Shown: positions 52,443-60,731, counted from the stretch's first letter. The stretch is DNA of 64,000 bases from Mesorhizobium sp. M1B.F.Ca.ET.045.04.1.1 (GCF_003952465.1 NZ_CP034448.1:5929001-5993000); one strand, 5' to 3'. The notes: a model not told the origin generated them from the sequence alone. Made by a program: numbers and translations.

Positions 52443-52775
52443 TTGGATATCTTCGACAGCGCGGTCCGCACCAAAGGCGATCTAGCGGGCGTCTTCGAAT
52501 ATGAGGAGATCGACGGGGCGAAAAACGCTACGGCGTATTTCTACCTGCACCGGGTGGATGGCGAGACGACTGGCTCTGTTCTAGGTGCCATCCCTGTCCG
52601 ATCGGGCCAGTGGGCAATCACCGAAGCGGATGTTGCCGTTAGGTGGGACAGTAACGAACAGCGTGTCGGGCTGTTTGTCTTCGGCACGTTGGTGGCAGCC
52701 TTCGATGCCACCACAGGCGTTGAATATGGCGGTCGATATGGCAAGGATTTCAACGCCGAGATTCCGTGGTCCTGA
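52443..52775 (+). CDS. DUF2251-like protein
   Basis: A 110-residue beta-rich protein. LAGVFEYEEIDGAKNATAYFYLHRVDG and WDSNEQRVGLFVFGTLVAAFDATTGVEYGG match DUF2251 in arrangement; some members are predicted immunity proteins. The start is TTG 52443. It sits between purN and the SixA-like gene without overlap. No toxin gene is adjacent. Confidence 0.55.
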   Translation: MDIFDSAVRTKGDLAGVFEYEEIDGAKNATAYFYLHRVDGETTGSVLGAIPVRSGQWAITEADVAVRWDSNEQRVGLFVFGTLVAAFDATTGVEYGGRYGKDFNAEIPWS

Positions 52776-52778
52776 ACA

Positions 52779-53294
52779 ATGCCGATGAGACAACTGCTTA
52801 TCCTGCGCCACGGCAAGTCGAGTTGGGACGATCCCAAGCTTGAGGATTTCGACCGTCCTCTTGCCCCGCGCGGGCTGAAGACGGCGCCGCTGATGGGGCG
52901 GGAGCTTTCGCGGCGCGGTTGGCTGCCGGACCTCGCGCTGGTCTCGCCGGCGCTGCGCACCCGCGACAGCTGGCGACTGGTCTCCCAGGAACTGCCGAAG
53001 CATGTGCCGGCGGAATTCGCGGAAGAACTCTACGAGGCGGCGCCCGGCGCCATCCTGGCGCGTGTGCGGCGGGCAAAGGCCACCAGCCTGATCGTGATCG
53101 GCCACAATCCCGGCCTGCAGAATTTCGCGTTGCAGCTCGCCGGCGCCGGGTCGGATGCCGGTGTGTTCCGGAAAATCGAAGCGAAATTCCCGACGATGGC
53201 ACTCGCGCGATTCACGGTGAAGGACGGTTGGGCGAACCTCGAATTCGGCGGAGCGCGATTGACGGATTTCATCAGGCCGAAGGATTTGGCATAG
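52779..53294 (+). CDS. SixA-like histidine phosphatase
   Basis: A 171-residue phosphatase of the histidine acid/phosphoglycerate mutase superfamily. LLILRHGKSSWDDP holds the catalytic RHG; ALRTRDSW and VIGHNPGLQNF hold the other Arg and His residues. SixA dephosphorylates histidine phosphotransfer domains. ATG 52779 is followed six bases later by another ATG (52785); either may be used. The downstream region was invaded by mobile elements. Confidence 0.82.
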   Translation: MPMRQLLILRHGKSSWDDPKLEDFDRPLAPRGLKTAPLMGRELSRRGWLPDLALVSPALRTRDSWRLVSQELPKHVPAEFAEELYEAAPGAILARVRRAKATSLIVIGHNPGLQNFALQLAGAGSDAGVFRKIEAKFPTMALARFTVKDGWANLEFGGARLTDFIRPKDLA

Positions 53295-53307
53295 ACGCCG
53301 AAGCTGC

Positions 53308-53690
53308 TGATCTCCCCCTTGCTGTGCAGGGCTGTCCGGGGAAAATCTTTGCACAACGCAGACGAGTCTTTGCTCGCGCTTTCGCAACCTTCGATGGGCG
53401 CGATGTCCATTGTTTTTGCCGGCCAGCCGCAGCAGGTGCGGAAGGAGGAGCACCGATTGGGGTCCAAAGCTCGAAAAATGCAATCGATGCGAGTCCTCCA
53501 TGGCCCTGTTCGCAACCGAAAAACTTTCCCCGGACAGCCCTGCTTGCTGTGGGGGAGATGCCTGGCAAGGCAGAGGGGGCGCTGTCCCGCCGACCTATCG
53601 GTGTTCCGCCCTCAGCCCATCAGCCGAAATTGCCCGGGCAGCGTTCCTTCGCGCCCCCCTCTGTCCTGCCGGACATCTCCCCCACCAGGG
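53308..53690. repeat. tctccccc palindromic repeat split by mobile insertions
   Basis: The repeat tctccccc...gggggaga is interrupted at 53327-53542 by a 216-bp element and at 53691 by an IS. The outer parts (gggggagatgcctggcaaggcag and ccccctctgtcctgccggacatctccccc) are continuous with the family seen at 29404 and 50401. The remnant resumes at 54989. Confidence 0.7.
53327..53542. mobile_element. 216-bp MITE-like element with 18-bp inverted ends and 9-bp target duplication
   Basis: The ends are perfect inverted copies of CAGGGCTGTCCGGGGAAA. It is flanked by the direct repeat cttgctgtg (53318-53326 and 53543-53551), the footprint of transposition. The interior has no complete reading frame. It must have been moved by a transposase encoded elsewhere; its ends differ from those of the neighbouring IS, so that IS is not its source. 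Confidence 0.87.
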
Positions 53691-54988
53691 CATAGGCGCT
53701 AAGATAGGCATTGCGGCGCGGAATCGGTTGTGATTCTACGCTGGGATGACACACGAATCGCTTGTTGATGATGGCTGGGCCGAGACACTTGAGCTTCTCG
53801 GTGGCGAAGAGTTGATCGCAGGAAGTGCGCGCGAGACGAAGGCGTTCCTGCGACCACGTGGCATCCGGTCGGCGTGCGATCTGTTGCGCCTGACGCTGGC
53901 TTACTGCCTTGGCAAGGTGGGCATGCGGGGCGTCGTGGCCTGGGCGGCGGCGAGCGGGATAGCCGATATCTCGGACGTGGCCTTGCTCGGCCGGCTGCGC
54001 AATGCAGGGCCATGGCTGCAGCAGCTGATTGGGCATCTTTTGAAGCGCGAGGAGGCAGGCTTGGCCAAGGGCCGGCTGATCCGCATCCTGGATGCGACGG
54101 CGGTTGCCAAGGCCGGTGCGCATGAGAAGAAGAACAATGGGCTTTGGCGCATGCACTGCGCCTTCGAGCTTGAGCGCGAGCAGTTCGATTTCCTCGAGAT
54201 CACCGACCAGAGCGAGGCCGAGCTGATCGACCGCGTGCCGGTGGTGCCGGGCGAGATCCGCATCGGCGACCGCGCCTATCTGCAGGCCGAGCGGATCGCA
54301 AAGGTCATGGAGCAAGGCGGCGACGTTGTCGTGCGCGCGTCGTGGAAGAATGCGCGATGGCTCGACGCCGACGGCGAGGCGTTCGATCTCATCGGCCACC
54401 TGGAGAGCGGCCGCGACGAGGTCTTCGAAACGCCTGTCCGGCTGGGCCTCAAGAAGGGCGCGCCTGTGAAGATGCGCCTGATCGCCTTGCGCAAATCCGA
54501 GGCCGCGGCACAGGAAGCGCGGCGCAAAATCAACAAGGAAGCCAGGGCCAAGGGCAACAAGGTTCGCCCGGAGACGCTGATTGCGGCCGGCTTCGTCATC
54601 CTTGTAACCTCGCTTGACCGGAGGGTTTCCCGCCGGCACAGTAGCCTGATCGCTGGGCGACTCGCTCAAGCGCTGAAGAGCTGATCGGGCTGCGCGCGCC
54701 TCCCGCCAAAGACCCAAGGATCGCAAAGCCTGGATCTTGCCCACTTCCTCATCGCGCTTGTGACCGAACCCCTCTCGCAGGAGTTGGGTGTCTCTCCCCC
54801 TTGAGCGACGGGCGCCCGCTGCTGTGGCGGGCTACCCGCCAGATCGTCGCCTCCCTGATCGCAGCGATCTTTACTCAGCCGCCCCTGGCAGCCCTGCGCC
54901 AAAACCTCCCTGCCTTGCGATATCGTTGGCGTGAGCCACCACGAAAGCGCAAATTTCAGTCCATGCCAAAGCTATCTTAGCGCCTATG
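53691..54988. mobile_element. IS4-family insertion sequence, 1,298 bp, complete ends and 10-bp target duplication
   Basis: The ends are perfect 17-bp inverted repeats CATAGGCGCTAAGATAG (53691-53707 and 54972-54988). Flanking direct repeat cccaccaggg lies at 53681-53690 and 54989-54998. A 10-bp duplication fits IS4-family elements. Its one transposase gene fills the element but is damaged. The insertion is within a tctccccc repeat. Confidence 0.92.
53746..54980 (+). pseudogene. IS4-family transposase, multiply frameshifted
   Basis: A DDE transposase. The first part is open to 54684 and contains two of the three catalytic Asp motifs: LIRILDATAVAKAG and EIRIGDRAYLQAERI. The third region, where YRLRWQIELAFKRLKSL should carry the catalytic Glu, is scrambled by several small deletions between about 54620 and 54690. 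Recognisable C-terminal pieces follow in other frames: IGLRAPPAKDPR, VTEPLSQELGVSPP and LLWRATRQIVASLIAAIF, ending at TAG 54978-54980. The element cannot move by itself. Confidence 0.87.
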
Positions 54989-55045
54989 CCCACCAGGGGG
55001 AGATCGGCAGCTTCACCGCTCAGCAAAATCCTCGAGGCGAAAAAA

Positions 55046-55288
55046 TCAATTGCCCCAGATGCCCTAGCCCGGATCCGGCCACGCCTGCGACGGTGCTGAT
55101 CCGGTCGTCATCGAGCTGTCGACATTAGCCGGCTTGGCGGCCTCATGCTTGCGCACCGAGGCGGTGAGGCCGCGGTCGACGCCCGCGGTCGGCTGATTGG
55201 CATTGTTCGCGCCATAGTGGTCGCTGCCTGCAAAGGCAGAACCGATGGCGAGAAGCATGGCTGCGGTGGTGAGAGCGATCCTGGTCAT
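55046..55288 (-). pseudogene. DUF680-family secreted protein, copy 1, shortened by an amber codon
   Basis: The present product is 74 residues and stops at TAG 55064-55066. The signal peptide is MTRIALTTAAMLLAIGSAFA; the mature start GSDHYGANNANQPTAGVD is the family signature. Reading past the TAG in the same frame gives GIWGN and then TGA at 55046-55048. The same GIWG(N/R) end is found in copies 2 and 4, and copy 4 has CAG (Gln) exactly where this copy has TAG. A C-to-T change therefore cut the conserved tail. The short form may still be secreted; I call it a pseudogene with reserve. Confidence 0.65.
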
Positions 55289-55345
55289 TGCAAAAGTTCC
55301 TGTCGTTGAGTGTTGATGGGAGTTTTGGAGGAAGGCCGAGCGCTG

Positions 55346-55591
55346 TCAGTTGCCCCAGATGCCTTCGTCGTTGTGCCGAGCGATCATGTCGGCGACCGTC
55401 TCGCCGGAGCCGGTCGCGACCGGATCCTGCTGATGCGCCATGTCCGGTTTCCGGATCGAGGCGGTGAAGGCATGGTCGACACCGGCGGTCGGCTGATTGG
55501 CGCCGTCGGAGCCATAGTGGTCGCTGCCGGCAGAGGCGCTGCCCATGGCAGCGACGAGTATGGCGGCGGCGACGAATGCGATCCTGGTCAT
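55346..55591 (-). CDS. DUF680-family secreted protein, copy 2
   Basis: An 81-residue protein: signal peptide MTRIAFVAAAILVAAMGSASA, mature GSDHYGSDGANQPTAGVDHAFTASIRKP, and the tail DEGIWGN. The family is small, Rhizobiales-specific and of unknown function; the shared GSDHYG and NQPTAGVD words are near the mature N-terminus. It lies 57 bases from copy 1 on the same strand. Confidence 0.8.
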   Translation of the reverse strand: MTRIAFVAAAILVAAMGSASAGSDHYGSDGANQPTAGVDHAFTASIRKPDMAHQQDPVATGSGETVADMIARHNDEGIWGN

Positions 55592-55818
55592 CTCAGTGTT
55601 CCTTGTCCTGTCGTTTCATCGGCGGCGCCTTGGGAGGATGGCCCCGCTGCCGACAAGACCTGGAACGGCCCGGTTTTATTCCCGGGCGAAATCTCTTCTT
55701 CGCTGGTCGCTTCGCCACAGCGGCCGAACCCTCGCCTCGAAAGCTCATCTTGAACAATGGGTTGGAAGGAACTGCTGCCTGGCCGATTCAGGCCGACCCA
55801 TAGCCGGCTCTACAAAGC

Positions 55819-55845
55819 AAAGCGGCGGGGCAAGCCCGCCGCTTT
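55819..55845 (-). terminator. Rho-independent-type terminator behind DUF680 copy 3
   Basis: A perfect 11-bp stem (AAAGCGGCGGG with its complement) and a 5-base loop, 25 bases beyond the copy-3 stop. On the minus strand it is followed by tttgctttg, a T-rich run. Confidence 0.75.
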
Positions 55846-55870
55846 GAGGTCTATCGAGGATCGGAACCGT

Positions 55871-56077
55871 TCAGTGGTTGCCGAACAGGTCGCGGTCGCT
55901 ACCCTGGGTCAGCGGCTTCTGGACATTCGCATCCGACTTCTTGACCGAAGCGGTATACGAGGAGTCGACCGAAGCGGCCGGCTGGTTGGCGTTGGCCGAG
56001 CCGTAGTTGTCGGAGCCGGCGAAAGCGGCACCCGTGGCGACGAGAAGGGCGGCGGTGGTAAGAGCGATCTTGGTCAT
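55871..56077 (-). CDS. DUF680-family secreted protein, copy 3
   Basis: A 68-residue protein: signal peptide MTKIALTTAALLVATGAAFA, mature GSDNYGSANANQPAASVD, then YTASVKKS. Its tail is DLFGNH rather than GIWGN. It has its own terminator, so it is a separate transcription unit from copies 1 and 2. Confidence 0.8.
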   Translation of the reverse strand: MTKIALTTAALLVATGAAFAGSDNYGSANANQPAASVDSSYTASVKKSDANVQKPLTQGSDRDLFGNH

Positions 56078-56143
56078 TTCAGTTACTCCGGATTTGAAGG
56101 TTGAGGGTCAGATCGGATTGGGCCGCTTTGGGCCGAGGCCGCC

Positions 56144-56407
56144 TTAGCGGCCCCAGATGCCCTGGCCGGATTCCGGCTGGACCTGTTCGGGCGTCAGCCT
56201 GAACCCACGGGTGAACTCTTGGCGGTGCTCGACCGGCCTGCGGATCGAAGCCGTGGGAGTGCGGTCGATGTTGTCGCCGGACTGCGCCACGGCCGACTGG
56301 TTGGCGGTCGGCTGGTTGACATTGTCGGAACCATAATGGTCGCTGCCGGCAAAGGCGCTGCCCGTGGCAACGAGAAGGGCCGCGGCGGTAAGAGCAATCT
56401 TGTTCAT
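56144..56407 (-). CDS. DUF680-family secreted protein, copy 4
   Basis: An 87-residue protein: signal peptide MNKIALTAAALLVATGSAFA, mature GSDHYGSDNVNQPTANQS, an insert, then TASIRRP and the tail ESGQGIWGR. It is the longest copy and preserves the Gln codon that became TAG in copy 1. ATG 56407 begins the signal peptide; the longer in-frame extension is unlikely. Confidence 0.8.
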   Translation of the reverse strand: MNKIALTAAALLVATGSAFAGSDHYGSDNVNQPTANQSAVAQSGDNIDRTPTASIRRPVEHRQEFTRGFRLTPEQVQPESGQGIWGR

Positions 56408-56887
56408 TTTAGATACTCCAGATTTCAAAAGTCGTGTCCGTCCAGTGGCGTGCCGTAGTGGAAATTCGCGTCGCTCGGACCACCCCGAAATGGGTCGGCT
56501 CGGTTGCCATTTCCAATCACGAAAATGTGCAAATCGAACCAACCGGTTCGACCTTGAAATCGCGCGAACAGTGCAGATGCCACATTTTTATGATTTAATA
56601 TCAATAGCTTATCGTGATGGCTGCGAAACACAGGCCCTCGCAGCGGTTAACCGCCGTTCACTCAGATTACACGATCCGTCAACATAAATTGAACCGAACC
56701 GTTCGGTTTGATTTTCTGGCGGAGCGAATCTGGACTTGAACCGGTCGCCGGCTGGGTCTCAGCCGGCGTTTGCCTTGCCGGCAGATCGATATTATCGATT
56801 GTCTTCAAGCATCCGTTGGGACCGCCAGCCGTACCTTGCGAGCCGAGGTCGCCATCGGACAAAGGCATTCCTGAACAGCGGTCAACG
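56408..56887. promoter_or_regulatory. Regulatory region with three dyads before the two-component system
   Basis: This 480-base gap separates DUF680 copy 4 and the response regulator, which diverge. It contains an A/T-rich patch (56583-56616) and three inverted repeats: TCGAACC-aacc-GGTTCGA (56534-56551), GCGGTTAACCGC (56643-56654) and AACCGAAC-c-GTTCGGTT (56692-56708). Such clustered dyads are characteristic of repressor or TetR-type operators; the binding factor is unknown. Confidence 0.6.
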
Positions 56888-57556
56888 ATGCGGCTCCTGC
56901 TTGTCGAAGACAATCGCGAACTGGCCGATTGGCTGAGCAAGACGCTGCGCCAGGCGAGCTATGTCGTCGACGTCGTCCATGACGGCGAGGACGTCGAACA
57001 TGCGCTTGCGGCCGGCGACCATGCGCTGATCATCCTCGACCTTGCCCTGCCGCGCATGGGCGGCATGGAGGTGCTGAAGCGGCTGAGGGCGCGCGGCAAC
57101 GCGGTGCCGGTGATCGTGCTCACCGCCAATGCCAGTCTCGACGGCCGGGTCAAGGGCCTCAACGAAGGCGCCGACGACTATCTGGCAAAACCCTTCCAGA
57201 TCGAAGAGCTGGAGGCGCGCATCCGCGTGCAGCTGCGCCGCGCCAACGACCGGACGGCGCCCATCATTTCCTGCGGCGACCTCGTCTTCGACACCAACAC
57301 CAGGCTGTTCTCGCTCGGCGGCGAGACGCTGGCGCTGACGCCGCGCGAGCATGCGGTGCTGGAGCAATTGGTGATCAAGGCCGGGCGCACGGTGAGCAAG
57401 GCGGCGCTGTCGGCGGCGATCTACGATTTCGACACCGACGCCGACCCCAGCGCCATCGAGATCTATGTGCATCGCCTGCGCAAGAAGCTGGAAGGCTCGC
57501 GCGTGCAGATCGCCACCTTGCGCGGCCTCGGCTATCTGCTGCGCCATGAAGACTAG
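56888..57556 (+). CDS. OmpR-family response regulator, TctD-like
   Basis: A 222-residue regulator: receiver domain (MRLLLVEDNRELADWLSK, phospho-acceptor Asp51 in IILDLALPRMGG, Lys101 in DDYLAKPF) and a winged-helix output domain (LTPREHAVLEQLVIKAGRTVSKAAL, IYVHRLRKKLEGSRVQIATLRGLGYLL). Resembles TctD and PmrA-like regulators. It is followed by its kinase after a 53-base gap that contains a minisatellite. ATG 56888 starts the receiver. Confidence 0.9.
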   Translation: MRLLLVEDNRELADWLSKTLRQASYVVDVVHDGEDVEHALAAGDHALIILDLALPRMGGMEVLKRLRARGNAVPVIVLTANASLDGRVKGLNEGADDYLAKPFQIEELEARIRVQLRRANDRTAPIISCGDLVFDTNTRLFSLGGETLALTPREHAVLEQLVIKAGRTVSKAALSAAIYDFDTDADPSAIEIYVHRLRKKLEGSRVQIATLRGLGYLLRHED

Positions 57557-57612
57557 GCGACATGAAGATTGGGCGACATGAAGATTGGGCGACATGAAGT
57601 TTCGGCGCCATG
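57546..57612 (+). repeat. 16-bp minisatellite between regulator and kinase genes
   Basis: The word catgaag(a/t)t...gcga repeats with period 16: ATG triplets fall at 57546, 57562, 57578, 57594 and 57610. The first lies in the last codons of the regulator gene and the fifth is the start of the kinase gene. Since 16 is not divisible by three, each ATG opens a different frame; those at 57562 and 57594 meet stops within a few codons. Confidence 0.85.
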
Positions 57613-59007
57613 AGGATTAGCAGCCTCCGCCTGCAATTGCTGGCCTGGGTGGTGCTGCCGCTAGCCGCGTTGGTGACCGTCAATTTGTGGACCAGCCAGC
57701 GCAACGCGCTGGCGACCGCGGACCTCGTCACCGACCGCATGCTGGTCGGCTCGGCGCGCGCGATCGCCGAACAGGTGGCGATGGCCGACGGCGTTCTCGA
57801 CGCTACCATTCCGCCGGCGGCGATCGAGATGTTCGATACCGGCGACCGCGACAGCGTCTACTACCGGGTCGAGACCGCGAACGGCCGACTGCTCACCGGC
57901 TATCCCGACCTGCCCGAGGCGCCGCAGGGCGGCAGCATCGAGGCTTCCTATCGCGATCACCCGTTGCGCCTCGCAACGCTCAGCCATGCCGTGATCGGCG
58001 CTGGCGCGGATTCGCCGATCGAGGTCACCGTCGGCGTCACGCTTGCCGGCCACCACTCGATGGTGAGGCGGCTGTGGTTCAGCGCCTTCGCCCAGCAGTT
58101 GGCGCTGGTGGCGATTGCCGGCGTGTTCGTGCTGCTTGGCCTACGCCGTGGGCTGGCGCCGCTGATCCGGCTGCGCGATGCGGTGCGCTCGCCGGAGCGC
58201 AGCGATCTGGACCCGGTCGAGGTGCCCGGCGCGCAAAGCGAGATCCGGCCGCTGATCGATGCGCTCAACGCGTATATGGAGCGCGTGCGAGCGCAGATGG
58301 CGGCGCAGCGCCGCTTCATCGCCAATGCCGCGCATCAGTTGCGCACGCCGCTGGCGCTCTTGTCGACGCAGGCAAGCTATGCGCTGCGCGAAAGCGCCGC
58401 CGACCAGCGCCAGGAAGCGCTTATCGCCTTGCAGGCAAGCTCCGGCCGGCTGGCGCGGCTTGCCGAACAGCTTTTGACCCTGTCACGCGCCGAGCCCGGC
58501 AGCCGGCGGCCGCGCGCCGACCGCATCGACCTCACCGAAGCCGCCCGCCAGGTGCTGGAAACGCATGCGCCGAAGGCGATCGAGCGCAACATCGACCTCG
58601 GCCTCGATGAAACCGGCCCTGTGCCGGTCATCGGCGACGGCACGATGCTGCGCGAGATGATCGTCAACCTGGTCGACAATGCGCTGCGCTACACGCCGGC
58701 CGGCGGCACGGTGACCGTCAAGCTGGTCGCGATCGAGCGCGAGGGCGTGCTGACGGTCACCGATACCGGCCCCGGCATTCCCGCCGAGGAGCGGGAACAG
58801 GTCTTCGAGCGCTTCTACCGCATTGCCGGCGCGACCGAGGAAGGCAGCGGGCTCGGCTTGGCAATCGTGCGCGAGGTGGTCGAGAATGCCGGCGGCAGCG
58901 TCGCGCTTGGCGACGTCGCCGGCGGCGGGCTCAAGGTCGAGGTGCGGCTGCCGCTGGCCGCAGCCGAGGACGGGCCAGCTGGTGCAGTCAGGTCCCCTGT
59001 TCGTTGA
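57610..59007 (+). CDS. Sensor histidine kinase, TctE-like
   Basis: A 465-residue membrane kinase with two spans (LLAWVVLPLAALVTVNLW and LALVAIAGVFVLLGLRRG) enclosing a periplasmic domain of about 140 residues. The H-box is IANAAHQLRTPLALLSTQ with His242, the N-box IVNLVDNALRYTP, and the G-boxes DTGPGIP and GSGLGLAIV. TctE-like kinases sense tricarboxylates, but the ligand here is unknown. Its last 20 bases overlap the end of the converging permease gene. Confidence 0.9.
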   Translation: MRISSLRLQLLAWVVLPLAALVTVNLWTSQRNALATADLVTDRMLVGSARAIAEQVAMADGVLDATIPPAAIEMFDTGDRDSVYYRVETANGRLLTGYPDLPEAPQGGSIEASYRDHPLRLATLSHAVIGAGADSPIEVTVGVTLAGHHSMVRRLWFSAFAQQLALVAIAGVFVLLGLRRGLAPLIRLRDAVRSPERSDLDPVEVPGAQSEIRPLIDALNAYMERVRAQMAAQRRFIANAAHQLRTPLALLSTQASYALRESAADQRQEALIALQASSGRLARLAEQLLTLSRAEPGSRRPRADRIDLTEAARQVLETHAPKAIERNIDLGLDETGPVPVIGDGTMLREMIVNLVDNALRYTPAGGTVTVKLVAIEREGVLTVTDTGPGIPAEEREQVFERFYRIAGATEEGSGLGLAIVREVVENAGGSVALGDVAGGGLKVEVRLPLAAAEDGPAGAVRSPVR

Positions 59008-59863
59008 ACGGCGCCGGCCGCCATTTGACGACATAGTTCTCGAAGCGGGTGATGATGAACTCCACCACCAGCGCCATCACCGCCAGGATGATCATGGCGG
59101 CGAAGACGCCATTGGCGTTGAAGGCGCCCTGCGCGGTCGAGATCAGCAAGCCCATGCCCTGCTTGGCGCCGAGGAACTCGCCGACCACGGCGCCGACCAG
59201 CGCGAAGCCGAAGCTGACGTGAAGGCTGGCCAGGATCCAGCTCATCGCCGACGGGATGATGACGGTGCGAGTAATCTGGTAGGGCGAGGCGCCGAGGATC
59301 TGGGCGTTGGCGATCATCGCCCTGTCGGCCTCGCGAACGCCCTGGAAGGCGTTGGCAAAGACGACGAAGAACACCATGACGACGGCCAGCGCCACCTTGG
59401 AGGCCATGCCGAGGCCGAGCGCGATGATGAAGACCGAGCCCAGCACGACGCGCGGCACGGAGTTGGCGATCTTGATGTAAATCGAAAAGACATCCGCCAG
59501 GAGCTTGTTGCGGCCCAGGATGATGCCCGCTGCAATGCCGCCGACGGCGCCGATGGCGAAGCCGAGGAAGGTTTCCTCCAGCGTCACATAGATCTGCAGC
59601 CAGAGCGGCCCCTGCGAGGTGCCCTCGGTGACCCAGGACCAGATCTGCTCCCAGATGCCGGAGGGGCTGGAGAAGAAGAACGGGTCGATGATGTTGTAGT
59701 CGGCGCCGAGTTCCCAGAGCGCGAGGAAAACAATCAGGATCGCGAGCCGCAGTCCGATGACCAGGGCATGGCGGCGGCGCAGCCGCGCCCTCGCCCGGGC
59801 TTCGGCAGCGACGATCGAGGTCGCGCGGACGGCTTGGTCGGAGGCTGGAGAGATGACGGTCAT
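58988..59863 (-). CDS. ABC transporter permease, SsuC/TauC-like
   Basis: A 291-residue permease with six predicted spans. The EAA-type loop is MIANAQILGASPYQITRTVIIPSAMSWI. It belongs to the nitrate/sulfonate/taurine group (also used for pyrimidine precursors). ATG 59863 is chosen; it follows the ATPase gene by 13 bases. The 3' end overlaps the kinase gene tail-to-tail. Confidence 0.87.
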   Translation of the reverse strand: MTVISPASDQAVRATSIVAAEARARARLRRRHALVIGLRLAILIVFLALWELGADYNIIDPFFFSSPSGIWEQIWSWVTEGTSQGPLWLQIYVTLEETFLGFAIGAVGGIAAGIILGRNKLLADVFSIYIKIANSVPRVVLGSVFIIALGLGMASKVALAVVMVFFVVFANAFQGVREADRAMIANAQILGASPYQITRTVIIPSAMSWILASLHVSFGFALVGAVVGEFLGAKQGMGLLISTAQGAFNANGVFAAMIILAVMALVVEFIITRFENYVVKWRPAPFNEQGT

Positions 59864-59876
59864 GGCAAGTCTCCTT

Positions 59877-60731
59877 TCAATGGCCGGTCTGCAGGCCACG
59901 GCTCTGGCCGAGCTGCACTTCCTCGCGCAGGTCGTTCCAAATCACCTTGGCGATCTCGATGAATTTCTGATCGTAGCGGATGTCGGCCATGACGCGCGGA
60001 CGCGGCAGGTCGATGCGGTAGACGCTTTTCACCGTGCCGGGACCGGCGGTGAGAACATAGACCTTGTCGGCCAGCGCCACCGCTTCCTCAAGATCGTGGG
60101 TGACGAAGACGACGGAGGATTTGAGCTCCGACCAGAGACCCAGCAGCTCGTCCTGCATGGCGGTGCGGGTCTGCATGTCGAGCGCGCTGAACGGCTCGTC
60201 CATCAGCAGGATCTTCGGCTGGTTGATGAAGGTCTGGGCCAGCGCCACGCGCTTGCGCATGCCGCCCGAGAGCTGGTGCGGATAGTGTTTCTCGAAGCGG
60301 GCAAGCCCGACGCGGGCGATCCAGTCGCGCGCCCGTTCATAGGCCTCGGCCTTCGGCGTGCCGCGATAGAGCGGGCCGGCCGCGACATTGTCGATGACGC
60401 TGCGCCACGGAAACAGCGCATCCGCCTGGAAGACGAAGCCGATGTCGCGGCTGATCTCGGTGACGGGATTGCCCATGACGCGGACATTGCCGGTCGTCGG
60501 CCGCAAGAGGCCGGTGACGAGGTTGAGCGTCGTCGACTTGCCGCAGCCGGTCGGCCCGACGACGCAGGCGAACTCGCCGCGCGCCACCGTCATGGTGAAA
60601 TCGCGGATTGCCGTCATCATGTGACCGTCGGGTGTGACGAAGCGCAACGTCACCTCGTCGATGGCGATCGCGGCATCGGCCGGCGGCGCGGCCGGAGACA
60701 GCTTCTCGGCCGCCATGGTTTGCAACTGCAT
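59877..60731 (-). CDS. ABC transporter ATP-binding protein, SsuB-like
   Basis: A 284-residue ATPase. Walker A VGPTGCGKSTT, Q-loop VFQADALFPW, signature LSGGMRKRVALAQ, Walker B ILLMDEPFSALD, switch region FVTHDLEEAVAL. The group is nitrate/sulfonate/taurine type. ATG 60731 or ATG 60716 could be used; the first is kept. It lies 167 bases after the binding-protein gene on the minus strand. Confidence 0.9.
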   Translation of the reverse strand: MQLQTMAAEKLSPAAPPADAAIAIDEVTLRFVTPDGHMMTAIRDFTMTVARGEFACVVGPTGCGKSTTLNLVTGLLRPTTGNVRVMGNPVTEISRDIGFVFQADALFPWRSVIDNVAAGPLYRGTPKAEAYERARDWIARVGLARFEKHYPHQLSGGMRKRVALAQTFINQPKILLMDEPFSALDMQTRTAMQDELLGLWSELKSSVVFVTHDLEEAVALADKVYVLTAGPGTVKSVYRIDLPRPRVMADIRYDQKFIEIAKVIWNDLREEVQLGQSRGLQTGH

